From the NCBI GenBank assembly GCA_947628865.1, contig CANRBN010000004.1, positions 1 to 32,766 on the forward strand: a DNA stretch of 32,766 nt, in the 5' to 3' direction. Positions 14,448-26,730 of this stretch are shown piece after piece (positions within the stretch are counted from its first letter, which is position 1; every line of letters starts with the position of its first letter). This DNA comes from an uncultured Gemmiger sp. GTDB lineage: Bacteria; Bacillota; Clostridia; Oscillospirales; Ruminococcaceae. The notes under the pieces were generated by a model. It ran no database searches. It saw nothing but the letters and a program-made list of their open reading frames with translations, and had not been told where the DNA came from. Made by a program: the position numbers and the translations under genes.

Positions 14448-16066
14448 GAGGTCACGGGCGTTTGCATGCCCTGCATGGCGAGCAGGCCGTCGGCCAGGCG
14501 GGCAAAGATCTGGGCGCTCGTGTATTCCGGCTGCAAAACGCCATCCTGCAAAACAACGATGGTGTACTTTGGATCCTGCGCCGGCCAGAAGCCGGCGAAC
14601 CAGTGGTTGAGCAGCTCCTCGCCGTTTTCGTCATACTGGCCGGTCTGGGCGGTGCCGGTCTTGCCGCCGGCGCCGCCCGCCAGCGGGAGCGCCGCGCTGC
14701 CGGTGCCCTCCTCGACGACCGAGCACAGCATGCTGCGCAGCACGCGCGCCACGCTTTGCCGGCAGACGGTGACCGGCTCGGGGCGCTGCAAGGCCTCGAC
14801 AACGGCGCCGTCCGCGTCGGTGACGCCCTGCACGAACGCCGGCGCGCGCCAAACGCCCCCGGCGGCCACCGCGTTGACCATGGCCGCGATCTGCAGCGGC
14901 GTGACGGTCAGGCTGCCCTGCCCGAAGCTGAACATCGCGAGCTGCCCGGCGTTTTGCAGCTGGGCCTCGCTCGGCAGCACGCCCGCCGCGCTCTTGAGGC
15001 CCGGCGACACCGCGGACGCCGTGCCAAAGCCGAGCCTTTGCGCCGTTTGCAGGATCCTTTCGGGGCCGAGGGCTTTGCCGAGGTTGACGAAGAAGCAGTT
15101 GCAGCTGGCCTCCAGCGCGCCGCGCAGGTTGACAAGGCCGTGCGCGCTGCCGTGCGCGCAGCGAAAGATCTGCCCGGCGACCTCCTCGTAGCCGTCACAG
15201 TCGTGGGTGTACCAGTCGAGGTCGTTCTCATAGGCGGCGACGGCCAGCACCAGCTTGAACACCGAACCGGCGCTGAACGCCGCCAGCGTGCGGTCGATGA
15301 GCGAGGTATCGTCGGCGGCGATGCTTTTGGCGATATCGTTCGGGTCAAATTCCGGCATGCTGACCGCCGCCAGCACGTCGGCGGTGTCCACATCCAGCAC
15401 GAGCAGGCAGCCGCGCGGCAGCATGCTCTGCGCGACGCCCTCGGCCATGCGCTGGACGGCGGCGTCCAGCGTCAGGCGCACGCCGCGCCCGGTGCCGGCA
15501 TCGGCGGTGGCGCGGTGCGGGCTCTCGCCGGTGAGCAGGCTGCCCTGCGCGGTCGTCAGGCAGGAGATTACGTCGGCGTCGTTCGCGGTGTACAGCACGT
15601 CCTCCCAGGCGCGCTCAAGGCCCGCCACGCCGTGCCCGTCGCCGTCGAGATACCCCAGCAGGTGCCGCGCGATGGGCACCGGCAAAAAGCGCCGGGCGCT
15701 CTGGCAGCAGTAGATGCCCGCGCCGCTCAGATCCTGCCCGATCTCGATGAGGAAAGGGCTCACGCTGTTGCGCTTGGCGTACAGCTCCGCCTGCGCCGCA
15801 TACGGGACATAGGGGAACAGCGCGGCATAGCTGCCGTCACCGGGGATGCACAGCGCGTACCAGCACGGCGTGACGCCGGTCAGCGGGCGGCCCGCGCGGT
15901 CATAAAAATCCCCGCGGGCGCGCGGCAGCGCCGTCTCGTGCACGGTCTGGCGCCCGGCGCTGGCCGCGTAGGCGGTGTCGGCGGCGATATAGTAGACCCG
16001 GCACAGCACCAGCGCGAGCAGCCCGACCAGCGCCGCGCTGATGCCGACCAAGCGTTTCTGCGGCAT
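14444..16066 (-). CDS. Class B penicillin-binding protein (transpeptidase)
   Basis: Crosslinks peptidoglycan at the outer face of the membrane. The 540-residue protein has an N-terminal membrane anchor (about 8-28), a short dimerisation-like region (RARGDFYDRAGRPLTG) and a transpeptidase domain with all three active-site motifs: SVFK (S268, K271), SCN (S321-N323) and KTGT (K469). It is smaller than most PBP2/FtsI proteins and has no PASTA domain, so the FtsI, SpoVD or PbpA role is open. The ATG at 16064-16066 is preceded by AAGGGGGC, which lies in the arm of a 13-bp hairpin (16073-16109). It follows groEL at 66 bases with no promoter seen, so it may be transcribed from the groES promoter. Confidence 0.9.
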   Translation of the reverse strand: MPQKRLVGISAALVGLLALVLCRVYYIAADTAYAASAGRQTVHETALPRARGDFYDRAGRPLTGVTPCWYALCIPGDGSYAALFPYVPYAAQAELYAKRNSVSPFLIEIGQDLSGAGIYCCQSARRFLPVPIARHLLGYLDGDGHGVAGLERAWEDVLYTANDADVISCLTTAQGSLLTGESPHRATADAGTGRGVRLTLDAAVQRMAEGVAQSMLPRGCLLVLDVDTADVLAAVSMPEFDPNDIAKSIAADDTSLIDRTLAAFSAGSVFKLVLAVAAYENDLDWYTHDCDGYEEVAGQIFRCAHGSAHGLVNLRGALEASCNCFFVNLGKALGPERILQTAQRLGFGTASAVSPGLKSAAGVLPSEAQLQNAGQLAMFSFGQGSLTVTPLQIAAMVNAVAAGGVWRAPAFVQGVTDADGAVVEALQRPEPVTVCRQSVARVLRSMLCSVVEEGTGSAALPLAGGAGGKTGTAQTGQYDENGEELLNHWFAGFWPAQDPKYTIVVLQDGVLQPEYTSAQIFARLADGLLAMQGMQTPVTS

Positions 16067-16072
16067 GCGAAA

Positions 16073-16109
16073 GCCCCCTTACCGGGCTTAGTATGGCCGG
16101 TAAGGGGGC
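16073..16109 (-). promoter_or_regulatory. 13-bp hairpin between groEL and the PBP gene, covering its ribosome binding site
   Basis: Minus strand: GCCCCCTTACCGG (16097-16109) pairs perfectly with CCGGTAAGGGGGC (16073-16085). The 3' arm contains the Shine-Dalgarno-like AAGGGGGC of the PBP gene and is followed by only TTTCGC before the ATG. It could act as an RBS-hiding stem or as a weak terminator of groESL. Confidence 0.6.
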
Positions 16110-16132
16110 GCTTCAAACCTGTTTGGGCGGTA

Positions 16133-17956
<1,824 letters not shown>

Positions 17957-18003
17957 GCGGCGGACGTCAGGCCCGGCACGCGGGATAGTTTTGGCGGGGC
18001 GTA

Positions 18004-18388
<385 letters not shown>

Positions 18389-18416
18389 GCCCATTTTTCA
18401 AATTTCATACAATGTT

Positions 18417-18453
18417 AAAAAATTCCCGCCGTGCCGGGCGGGCGCGGCGGGAA
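18417..18453 (-). terminator. Terminator after clpX
   Basis: Minus strand: TTCCCGCCG/CGGCGGGAA stem (18445-18453/18423-18431) followed by six T (18417-18422). It lies directly past the clpX stop and insulates the groES promoter. Confidence 0.85.
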
Positions 18454-18461
18454 GCGTTCGT

Positions 18462-19802
<1,341 letters not shown>

Positions 19803-19818
19803 AGTGTCTCCCTTGCGG

Positions 19819-20415
19819 TCAGTGTTTTTCGATGATCTTGTCGATCAGGCCGTAGGCAAGCGCCTGTTCGGCGGTCATATAATTGTCGCGCTCGGTATCG
19901 CGCTGGACGGTCTCGAGCGGCTGGCCGGTATACTGTGCCAGCAGGCCGTTGAGCTTTTCCTTGATGCGCACGATGTGCTCGGCGTGGATGTGGATATCGG
20001 TGGCCTGGCCGGACAGCCCGCCCCCCTGCCCGCCGATCAGCGGCTGGTGGATGAGGATCTCGGCGTTGGGCAGCGCAAAGCGCTTGCCCCTGGTGCCGCT
20101 GGCCAGCAGAAACGCGCCCATCGAGGCCGCCATGCCGACGCAGATGGTGGACACATCGCACTTGATATACCGCATGGTATCGTGGATGGCCATGCCGTCG
20201 GAGATGGAGCCGCCGGGGCTGTTGATATAAAAGTAGATGTCCTTTTCAGGGTCCTGCCCCTCAAGATACAAAAGCTGCGCCACCACGACGCTGGCCGAGG
20301 ACGGGTTGACATCCTCGCTCAGCACGATGATGCGGTCATTGAGCAGGCGGGAAAAGATATCGTAGCTGCGCTCGCCGCGGGCGGTCTGCTCGACGACATA
20401 GGGTACAAGGCTCAT
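19819..20415 (-). CDS. clpP: ClpP protease proteolytic subunit
   Basis: Serine peptidase forming the tetradecameric chamber of ClpXP. The 198 residues carry the triad S98 (GMAASMGAF), H123 (LIHQPL) and D173, and the conserved SPGGS oxyanion region. The ATG at 20413-20415 follows AAAGGAGAG. It sits between tig and clpX in the widespread tig-clpP-clpX order. A 15-bp stem before it (20456-20491) may limit read-through from tig. Confidence 0.98.
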   Translation of the reverse strand: MSLVPYVVEQTARGERSYDIFSRLLNDRIIVLSEDVNPSSASVVVAQLLYLEGQDPEKDIYFYINSPGGSISDGMAIHDTMRYIKCDVSTICVGMAASMGAFLLASGTRGKRFALPNAEILIHQPLIGGQGGGLSGQATDIHIHAEHIVRIKEKLNGLLAQYTGQPLETVQRDTERDNYMTAEQALAYGLIDKIIEKH

Positions 20416-20455
20416 TGCGGTCTCTCTCCTTTCATGCGGGGCATGCCCCGATAAA

Positions 20456-20491
20456 GTGACCGATACGGCGGGGATTCGCCGTACCGGTCAC
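20456..20491 (-). terminator. Hairpin between tig and clpP, possible weak terminator
   Basis: GTGACCGGTACGGCG pairs with CGCCGTATCGGTCAC (one G-T pair) around a 6-base loop, followed on the minus strand by TTTATC. The short T-run suggests partial termination or an mRNA-processing stem, adjusting clpP-clpX levels relative to tig. A 14-bp palindrome CGGGGCATGCCCCG (20437-20450) follows. Confidence 0.45.
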
Positions 20492-20510
20492 GGTCATGGG
20501 CGGTCAGGAT

Positions 20511-21917
20511 TCAATCGGCGGGTTTTTCCCCGGCCTTTTGGGCGCGGGTCTTTTTGGGCTTGGGGGCGTCGTCAGTCTTTTCCCCGGCCTTATTGGCCTT
20601 TTTCGCCTTGGGGGCGGCCTTTTTCGCCTTGGGGGCCTCGGAAACGATCTTCGCCTTCGATTTGATGAACTCGATGGCCTTGTTGACGGCCAGATCCGCC
20701 TTGACGGCCGCCTTGTCGACCATGCCCTTGACCTTGTCGGCCTCCAGCTTGTAGGCCTCGGCGATCTTGGCGATCTCGGCCTCGTACTCCTCCTCGGTGG
20801 CCTCGATCTTCTCCCTGGCGGCGACGGCCTCCATGGCAAGGCGCATCTTGACCTGCTTTTCGGCCTGCGGCAGGAACTCATCGCGGAACTGCTCGAGCTT
20901 CATGCCCATGTACCCGAGATAGGTCTTGAGATCCATGCCCTGCTCGCGGATGCGGTACTCAAAATCCTGCACGAGCTCGTTGACGCGCTCGTCGATCATG
21001 GCCTGCGGGATCTCGGCCTGCATGCCGTTCACGACCTGGTCGATGAGGTCGTTCTCGACAGCCTGCTCGGCCTGGCGGTCGTTTTTCTCCTGCATGCCCT
21101 GGCGGATGGAGGCCTTGAGCTCGTCAAGGGTATCGTATTCGCTGACGTCCTTGGCAAATTCATCGTCCAGAGCGGGCAGCTCCTTGTATTTGACCTCATG
21201 CACCTTGACCTTGAACACCGCCGCCTTGCCGGCGAGCTCCTCGGCCTGGTACTTTTCGGGGAACGTGACGTTGACATCGAGCTCGTCGCCCGCCTTGCGG
21301 CCAACGAGCTGCTCCTCAAAGCCGGGGATGAACATGCCGGAGCCCAGCACCAGGCTGTAATGCTCGGCCTTGCCGCCCTCAAAGGCCTTGCCGTCGACAT
21401 AGCCGTCAAAGTCGATGTCGACGGTGTCGCCGTTCTCGGCGACGCCCTCGCGGGTGAGGAGGCGGCCATTGCGATCCTGCATGCGGCCAAGCTCGGCCTC
21501 GACGGCGCTTTCCTCGACAGTGTTGGCAGCTTTGGTGGCTTTCAAACCGATGTATTCGCCCAGCGTGACCTCGGGCTTGACCGCCACAGTCACCTTGAGC
21601 ACGGCGCCGTCCTCCCTGGTGAGCGAGACGACCTCCGGCTGCGGCTGGCCGACGACCTCGACGCCGGCCTCTTTGGCGGCGGCCTCGTACTCGGCGGGGA
21701 ACAGGTCGTTGATGGCGTCATAGAGGAAGACATCCGCGCCGTACATGCGCTCGATCATGGCGCGCGGCGCCTTGCCCTTGCGGAAGCCGGGCACGGTGTA
21801 TTTTTTGCCCTCGCGGCGGTAGGCGGCGTCGGCGGCGCTGTTGACGGTCGCCGCATCGACCGAGAATTGCAGGGCGACGGTGCTTTTTTCCATTTTTTCG
21901 CAGGAAATCAACTTCAT
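20511..21917 (-). CDS. tig: Trigger factor with lysine-rich C-terminal tail
   Basis: Ribosome-associated chaperone and peptidyl-prolyl isomerase. The 468 residues have the N-terminal ribosome-docking signature GFRKGKAP (44-51), an FKBP-like PPIase domain (about 150-245; GDTVDIDFDGYVDGKAFEGG) and the helical C-terminal chaperone domain (about 250-425). The last 43 residues are an added tail with 13 Lys plus Ala and Pro (PKAKKAAPKAKK), not part of the classical protein. The ATG at 21915-21917 follows GGAGGAAG; an open frame runs 24 codons further upstream through the promoter and is not used. The promoter is at 21948-21956. Confidence 0.95.
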   Translation of the reverse strand: MKLISCEKMEKSTVALQFSVDAATVNSAADAAYRREGKKYTVPGFRKGKAPRAMIERMYGADVFLYDAINDLFPAEYEAAAKEAGVEVVGQPQPEVVSLTREDGAVLKVTVAVKPEVTLGEYIGLKATKAANTVEESAVEAELGRMQDRNGRLLTREGVAENGDTVDIDFDGYVDGKAFEGGKAEHYSLVLGSGMFIPGFEEQLVGRKAGDELDVNVTFPEKYQAEELAGKAAVFKVKVHEVKYKELPALDDEFAKDVSEYDTLDELKASIRQGMQEKNDRQAEQAVENDLIDQVVNGMQAEIPQAMIDERVNELVQDFEYRIREQGMDLKTYLGYMGMKLEQFRDEFLPQAEKQVKMRLAMEAVAAREKIEATEEEYEAEIAKIAEAYKLEADKVKGMVDKAAVKADLAVNKAIEFIKSKAKIVSEAPKAKKAAPKAKKANKAGEKTDDAPKPKKTRAQKAGEKPAD

Positions 21918-21947
21918 TTTTCTTCCTCCATGAGTAAATGTGCAGGT

Positions 21948-21958
21948 ATTATAGCACA
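21948..21958 (-). promoter_or_regulatory. Extended -10 promoter of tig
   Basis: Minus strand: TGTGCTATAAT, a consensus TATAAT (21948-21953) with an upstream TG as in extended -10 promoters. No good -35 box is present, which the TG can offset. The leader to the tig start is about 25 bases. Confidence 0.7.
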
Positions 21959-21998
21959 GCCCGGCAAAAATTACCAGACCGCGCCCCAAAAAACTTTG

Positions 21999-22700
21999 TC
22001 ACAAGGCCAGCTTGCAGGGGCAGAAGCCGAGCGCATCGGCCGAGATGAGGCGGTAGTCGATGCCGTCCCGCACGCCCTGCACCGCCGTGTGCACGCTCTT
22101 GCCGTGCAGGTGGCCGTACCAGCAGCGGGTCACGCCGTACTCGGCCATGACCTCCAGCAGCGGCGCGGCGCCCCCCGTGCTCCCCGCAAACACCGGCGGA
22201 TAGTGCAGGAAGACGAGCTTTTGCCTTGCCTCGCCCGCCGCCTGTAAGCTGGCGCGCAGGCGTCCGGCCTCGCGCAGAAGGAGCTTTTCATTCTGCGCGG
22301 CGGTGCCGCCGGGCTCATCGAAGGGCCAGCCGCGCGTGCCGCACAGCGCCGTGCGGCCCACCGTGCAGCAGTTGTTGTGCAGCAGGCGCAGGCTGTCAAA
22401 GCCTTCGGCGGCGAAAAAGGCCTCCATCTTGGCCGCCGTCGTCCACCAGTAATCGTGGTTGCCCTTGAGCAGCCATTTCTGCCCCGGCAGGCTCTCGAGA
22501 AAGGCGAGGTCGGCCCGGGCGTCCTTGAGCGACATGGCCCAGCTGGTATCGCCCGCCAGCACGACGACATCGGTATCGACGACGAAGCGGCGCCAGTTGG
22601 CCTCCAGCTTTGGCAGGTAGCCCTCCCAGCCGGGAAAGACATCCATCGGCTTGTCGGTGCCCAGCGAAAGATGCAGATCCCCGATGGCAAACACGGACAT
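21999..22700 (-). CDS. Calcineurin-like metallophosphoesterase
   Basis: Cytosolic phosphoesterase of 233 residues with the complete metal-binding set: GDLHL (D8, H10), GDTSW (D51), GNHDYWW (N81, H82), LHYPP and GHLHG. No signal peptide is present. Substrate is unknown; proteins of this small bacterial type are usually annotated only as metallophosphoesterase. The ATG at 22698-22700 follows GGGAGG and starts 16 bases after the thrC stop, so it is the likely last gene of the lepB-to-thrC set. No strong terminator was found between it and the tig promoter. Confidence 0.9.
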   Translation of the reverse strand: MSVFAIGDLHLSLGTDKPMDVFPGWEGYLPKLEANWRRFVVDTDVVVLAGDTSWAMSLKDARADLAFLESLPGQKWLLKGNHDYWWTTAAKMEAFFAAEGFDSLRLLHNNCCTVGRTALCGTRGWPFDEPGGTAAQNEKLLLREAGRLRASLQAAGEARQKLVFLHYPPVFAGSTGGAAPLLEVMAEYGVTRCWYGHLHGKSVHTAVQGVRDGIDYRLISADALGFCPCKLAL

Positions 22701-22716
22701 ATCGCGCGCCTCCCTT

Positions 22717-24174
22717 TCAGCGCAGCGCCGCCGCGCGGATGGCGGCGGGGTCGATGCTCCCGGCAAAGCGGACGGGCGCTTTGCGCAGCGCGGCAAGGCT
22801 CGGCGGCGCCTGCGTACCGGTCAGGCGCTCGAGCGCCGCCATGGCGTCAAAATCGCTGTCCGGCGGCACGGCGCCCAGCGCGGCGAGCACATCGCGCGGG
22901 AACTTGCAGGGGCTGGCGGTGGAAAGCACCAGCATCGGCGCCGCGCCCTTTTGCCGCGCCGCCACGCGCAGGGCGACGGCGGTGTGCGGGTCGGCGAGAT
23001 AGCCGTCGGCCTCAAAGCGCGCGCGCAGCTCGGCGGCGGCAGCCGCGTCGTCCGCCCAGCCGCAGGCGAAATCCGCGCGGATGGCGGCGAGGGTATCGCC
23101 GTCGACGGTGTAGCAGCCGTCCGCGCCCAGCTCGGCCAGCCAGCCCGCGACCCTGGCGGTGTCGCCGCAGGCATGGTACAGAAGCCGCTCGAGGTTCGAG
23201 GAGATGAGGATATCCATCGAGGGCGAGGCGGTCTTGTAGAACCTGCGGCGCGCATCGTAGGTGCCGGTGGAGATAAAGTCCGAAAGCACGTTGTTTTTGT
23301 TGGAGGCGCAGAGCAGCCTGCCGAGCGGCAGGCCCATTTTTTTGGCGTACCAGCCGGCGAGGATATCGCCGAAATTGCCGGTCGGCACGCAGACATCGAC
23401 GGGCTCGCCCCATGCGACCGCGCCCCGCTCCGCCATGCGGAAATAGGCATGGAAATAGTAGACGATCTGCGGCACCAGCCGCCCCCAGTTGATGGAGTTC
23501 GCGCTCGAGAGCCGGATGCCGCGCGCCTCGAGCTCGGCGGCGGCGTCGGCATCGGCAAACACGCGCTTGACGCCGGTCTGCGCATCGTCAAAGTTGCCCT
23601 TTACGGCGTACACGGCGACGTTTTCGCCCCGCTGTGTGGCCATCTGCAGGCGCTGGATCTCGCTGGTGCCGGCGTCGGGGTAAAAGACCGCGATGTCGAT
23701 GCCCGGCAGATCCGCATAGCCGGCCAGCGCCGCCTTGCCGGTATCGCCGGAGGTCGCCACGAGGATGCGCGTCGTCTCGGTGCGGTGCAGCATGGCCTTG
23801 GCCTGCACGAGCAGGCGCGGCATCAGCTGCAGGGCGTAGTCCTTGAACGCGCAGGTCGGCCCGTGCCAGAGCTCGAGCGCGTAAAGGCCCTCGTGCACCT
23901 TTTCCACCAGGCCCGCCTTGCCGCCAAAGGCCGCGCCGTAGGCCGCCGCGGCGGCCTCGCGCAAAAAAGCGGGGTCATAGTCGGTCAAAAAGAGCGCGAG
24001 GATCTCGGCGGCGAGCGCCGGGTAGGCGAGGCCCCGCCAGCGTGCCAGCGTATCATCGCCGACCGCGGGCAGGCTTTCGGGCACATAGAGCCCGCCGTCC
24101 GGCGCAAGGCCGCGCAGGATGGCCTCCCCTGCCGAGGCGGTCAGCGCGGCATCGCGCGTGCTGTGGTATCGCAT
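22717..24174 (-). CDS. thrC: Threonine synthase
   Basis: PLP enzyme converting O-phosphohomoserine to threonine. The 485 residues match the longer bacterial form with an N-terminal extension (MRYHSTRD...APDGGLYVPE). K111 in CAFKDYALQ is the Schiff-base lysine; TSGDTGKAAL and NSINWGRLVPQ are family signatures. Two ATG codons lie six bases apart; the one at 24172-24174 is preferred because AAGGAG is seven bases before it, against one base for 24178-24180. It begins 15 bases after the rnhB-yraN stop and no hom or thrB gene is nearby, so it is isolated from the rest of its pathway. Confidence 0.96.
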   Translation of the reverse strand: MRYHSTRDAALTASAGEAILRGLAPDGGLYVPESLPAVGDDTLARWRGLAYPALAAEILALFLTDYDPAFLREAAAAAYGAAFGGKAGLVEKVHEGLYALELWHGPTCAFKDYALQLMPRLLVQAKAMLHRTETTRILVATSGDTGKAALAGYADLPGIDIAVFYPDAGTSEIQRLQMATQRGENVAVYAVKGNFDDAQTGVKRVFADADAAAELEARGIRLSSANSINWGRLVPQIVYYFHAYFRMAERGAVAWGEPVDVCVPTGNFGDILAGWYAKKMGLPLGRLLCASNKNNVLSDFISTGTYDARRRFYKTASPSMDILISSNLERLLYHACGDTARVAGWLAELGADGCYTVDGDTLAAIRADFACGWADDAAAAAELRARFEADGYLADPHTAVALRVAARQKGAAPMLVLSTASPCKFPRDVLAALGAVPPDSDFDAMAALERLTGTQAPPSLAALRKAPVRFAGSIDPAAIRAAALR

Positions 24175-24188
24175 GGTCATTCTCCTTT

Positions 24189-25181
24189 TTATGGCTCGGT
24201 GAATGCGTTTTCGATGCAGTGCACGCGCCAGCGGCCCTCCGCATCGGCGGGCAGCACCTCGACGACGTCAAAGCGCACCGGGGCGTCCGCATAGGGGCTG
24301 TTTTGCAGCCACTGCCGCGCGGCGCTCGCCAGCCGGCGGCGCTTCTTTTCGTCCACGGCATCCGCCGGGGCCCCCTTTTGGGCGCCGGCGCGGGTCTTGA
24401 CCTCGGCAAAGATGACGGTGCCGTCCCTGTACGCGATCACGTCCAGCTCGCCGAAGCGGGTGCGGTAGTTGTGGTCGAGCAGCAGGCAGCCGTTTTGCCG
24501 GTAGTATTTGGCGGCGACGGCCTCGCCCTTTTGCCCAAGGGCCTGCCCCGGCGCCGGCAGCGCCAGCTTTTTGAGGAAGCTCTGGCGGTAAAACGGCGCG
24601 GGGCCGTACTTTTGCAGCGCCTCGATGTGCTGCGCGGTGCCGTAGCCCTTGTGCTGCGCAAGGCCGTACTGCGGGTACTGCGCGTCCAGCTCCGCCATCA
24701 GGCGATCCCGCGTGACCTTGGCCAAAATGGACGCCGCGGCGACGCAGGCGCTGATGGCATCGCCCTTGACGACGCACTGTGCCGGCGCCGGCAGGCCGGG
24801 CGGGGTGCGGTTGCCGTCGACGAGGATGCGGTCGGGCTTCATCCCAAGCCCCGCGGCGGCCGCCGCCATGCCCTCCATGGTGGCGTTGAGGATGTTGATC
24901 GCATCGATGCGCTCCGGCCCGACGAGCACGACGTTCCAGGCCAATGCGCTCTGCGTGATGGCGGCATAGAGCTCCTCGCGCCGGGGCTCGGACAGCTTTT
25001 TGGAATCGTTGACGCCCGGCACCGGCTTTTCGGGGTCGAGGATGACCGCCGCGCAGGCCACCGGACCGCACAGCGGCCCGCGCCCGGCCTCGTCGATGCC
25101 GCAGAGCAGCGGGCCGGCCTGCGCGCGGACTGCCGCGTCGTAGGTGTACAGCGCGGGAGCCTCCTTCACGGCGAGGGGCAT
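24189..25181 (-). CDS. rnhB: Ribonuclease HII fused to a YraN-type nuclease-like domain
   Basis: The N-terminal part (about 1-210) is RNase HII, which cuts RNA in RNA-DNA hybrids and at single ribonucleotides: GIDEAGRGPLCGP with D30 and E31, VDGNR, the KVTRDR helix and HKGYGTAQH. The C-terminal part (about 215-330) is a YraN/UPF0102 domain with LGQKGEAVAAKYY, FGELDVIA and VIFAEVKTR, a PD-(D/E)XK-like arrangement (E, D, EVK). In most bacteria these are separate neighbouring genes; here one 330-residue frame joins them without a stop. The ATG at 25179-25181 follows AAGGAGG and overlaps the end of rbgA by 16 bases. Domain calls are firm; the function of YraN is unknown. Confidence 0.94.
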   Translation of the reverse strand: MPLAVKEAPALYTYDAAVRAQAGPLLCGIDEAGRGPLCGPVACAAVILDPEKPVPGVNDSKKLSEPRREELYAAITQSALAWNVVLVGPERIDAINILNATMEGMAAAAAGLGMKPDRILVDGNRTPPGLPAPAQCVVKGDAISACVAAASILAKVTRDRLMAELDAQYPQYGLAQHKGYGTAQHIEALQKYGPAPFYRQSFLKKLALPAPGQALGQKGEAVAAKYYRQNGCLLLDHNYRTRFGELDVIAYRDGTVIFAEVKTRAGAQKGAPADAVDEKKRRRLASAARQWLQNSPYADAPVRFDVVEVLPADAEGRWRVHCIENAFTEP

Positions 25182-26101
25182 GGCGTACCTCCTTGTGGGG
25201 CGGGCGGGCGTTCCCCCTCGCCCGGCGCGGGCGGGCGTTCCAATGAGATGCGGCCCCATTTGCTCTGGCGGAACTCCCCCACCACGGTGCGGGCGGCGCG
25301 CTCGGTATCGACCTCGCCGCCCGGAACGAGCATGCCGCGCCGTCGACCGATGGCGTTGAGCAGCTCGTACGGCGGCAGGGCCAGCGCGCTCTCCTCCAGC
25401 TTGTAGCGGGCCAGGACTTTTTCGGGGTAGAGCTCGCGCACGTCGGCCAGCAGACCGCAGGCGAGCGATTCGATGTCGAGGATATCGTCCCGGATGGCGC
25501 CGATGAACGCGAGGTTGGAGGCGGTCTGCAGGCTGTCGAATTTTTTCCACAGCACGCCGGGCATATCGAGCAGGTCGAACCCGTCCGCCGAGAGCCACTG
25601 CTTGCCGCGCGTCACGCCGGGGCGATCCTCGGCCCTGGCGCGCGCCGCCCCGACAAAGGAGTTGATGAACGTGGATTTGCCCACGTTGGGGATGCCCACC
25701 GCCATCACCCGCACGGGCGCGCCGGCCATGCCGCGCGCCGCGCGCCGTTCGGTCAGCGCCGTGAGCTCTTTCAAAATGGGCCCGCGCGCCGCCGCCGCGC
25801 CGCCCCTTTGGCGGGCGTCCAGCGCCAGGCAGCCGTCGCCGCGGGCCCTGAACCACGCGACCCACTGCGCGGTGACCGCCGGGTCGGCCAGGTCGGCCTT
25901 GGTGAGCAGATACAGGTGCGGCTTGCCCGCCGTGATGCGCCGGATCTCGGGGTTGAGGCTGGAGGACGGGATGCGCGCGTCCAGCAGCTGCAAGACGCAG
26001 TCCACCCCATGCACCTCGCGCTCCATGATGCGCAGCGTTTTCGCCATGTGGCCGGGGAACCACTGGATCTGGCGGCTGTTCAGGACATCGCGCTCGCTCA
26101 T
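25166..26101 (-). CDS. rbgA: Ribosome biogenesis GTPase RbgA (YlqF)
   Basis: GTPase needed for late assembly of the 50S subunit. The 311 residues show the circularly permuted motif order: LLTKADL (G4) comes before GIPNVGKSTFIN (G1) and DMPGV (G3). The N-terminus QIQWFPGHMAKT is typical. The ATG at 26099-26101 overlaps the lepB stop in an ATGA arrangement, pointing to coupling. Its tail (PPAPGEGERPPAPQGG) is Pro/Gly-rich. Position between lepB and rnhB matches the rplS-lepB-ylqF-rnhB order of Firmicutes. Confidence 0.95.
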   Translation of the reverse strand: MSERDVLNSRQIQWFPGHMAKTLRIMEREVHGVDCVLQLLDARIPSSSLNPEIRRITAGKPHLYLLTKADLADPAVTAQWVAWFRARGDGCLALDARQRGGAAAARGPILKELTALTERRAARGMAGAPVRVMAVGIPNVGKSTFINSFVGAARARAEDRPGVTRGKQWLSADGFDLLDMPGVLWKKFDSLQTASNLAFIGAIRDDILDIESLACGLLADVRELYPEKVLARYKLEESALALPPYELLNAIGRRRGMLVPGGEVDTERAARTVVGEFRQSKWGRISLERPPAPGEGERPPAPQGGTPCPSP

Positions 26102-26646
26102 GCCACCGCCCCCAGCTTTTGCAGCGGCGTCAGGCGCAGGAGCACCTTGCCGAGCACGTCGCGCGCGTCGATGCAGCCGATCTCGGGCGAGCGGCTGTCG
26201 AGCGAATCGTTGCGGTTGTCCCCCATCAGGAACACGCAGCCCTCGGGCACGGTGAGGGGGAACGCCGTCCCCTCGGCGAGCCAGGTCGGGGCGGCGGTGT
26301 AGGGCTCCTCGAGCGGCTCGCCGTTGCGGTAGACGACGCCGGCGTCGAAATCGATGTCGATGGTATCGCCGGGGCAGCCGATGACCCGCTTGACGAGCAC
26401 GCGGCCATAGCCGGTATACCGGTCGGTGACGACGATGTCGCCGCGGCGCGGCGTATAGGGCACGCTCGAGATGAGCAGGCGCTCGCCGTCCGTGAGGGTG
26501 GGCAGCATGGAATCGCCGTCCACATGCACGATGCGCACGGCAAAGGTGAACAGCACGAGCAGCACGGCTGCCGCCCAGACGACCGCCTCGACCCATTCCA
26601 CGATGTTTTTGTCAGCGGCGCTCTGCCGCTGCGGCGCCTTTGCCAT
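26098..26646 (-). CDS. lepB: Signal peptidase I
   Basis: Membrane serine protease that removes signal peptides at the outer face. The 182 residues have one N-terminal membrane segment (about 21-37), catalytic S46 in GDSMLPTL and general base K86 in VLVKRVIGCPGD, then the GDNRNDSLDSR box. This is the short Gram-positive type. The ATG at 26644-26646 is preceded by AAGGGGG at somewhat long spacing. It is the first gene after the rplS terminator and is coupled to rbgA. Confidence 0.95.
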   Translation of the reverse strand: MAKAPQRQSAADKNIVEWVEAVVWAAAVLLVLFTFAVRIVHVDGDSMLPTLTDGERLLISSVPYTPRRGDIVVTDRYTGYGRVLVKRVIGCPGDTIDIDFDAGVVYRNGEPLEEPYTAAPTWLAEGTAFPLTVPEGCVFLMGDNRNDSLDSRSPEIGCIDARDVLGKVLLRLTPLQKLGAVA

Positions 26647-26682
26647 CGGCCCGGCCCCCTTTCCGCCAGCGGGATGCAGGAT

Positions 26683-26717
26683 AAAGAAAAGAAGGGAGAA
26701 CGCTGCCGTCCTCCCCT
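26683..26717 (-). terminator. Terminator-like hairpin after rplS
   Basis: Minus strand: AGGGGAG (26711-26717) pairs with CTCCCTT (26692-26698) including one G-T pair, followed by CTTTTCTTT. The stem is moderate, so partial read-through into lepB is likely; no separate lepB promoter was seen. Confidence 0.5.
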
Positions 26718-26730
26718 CCGAGTTTTCTGG

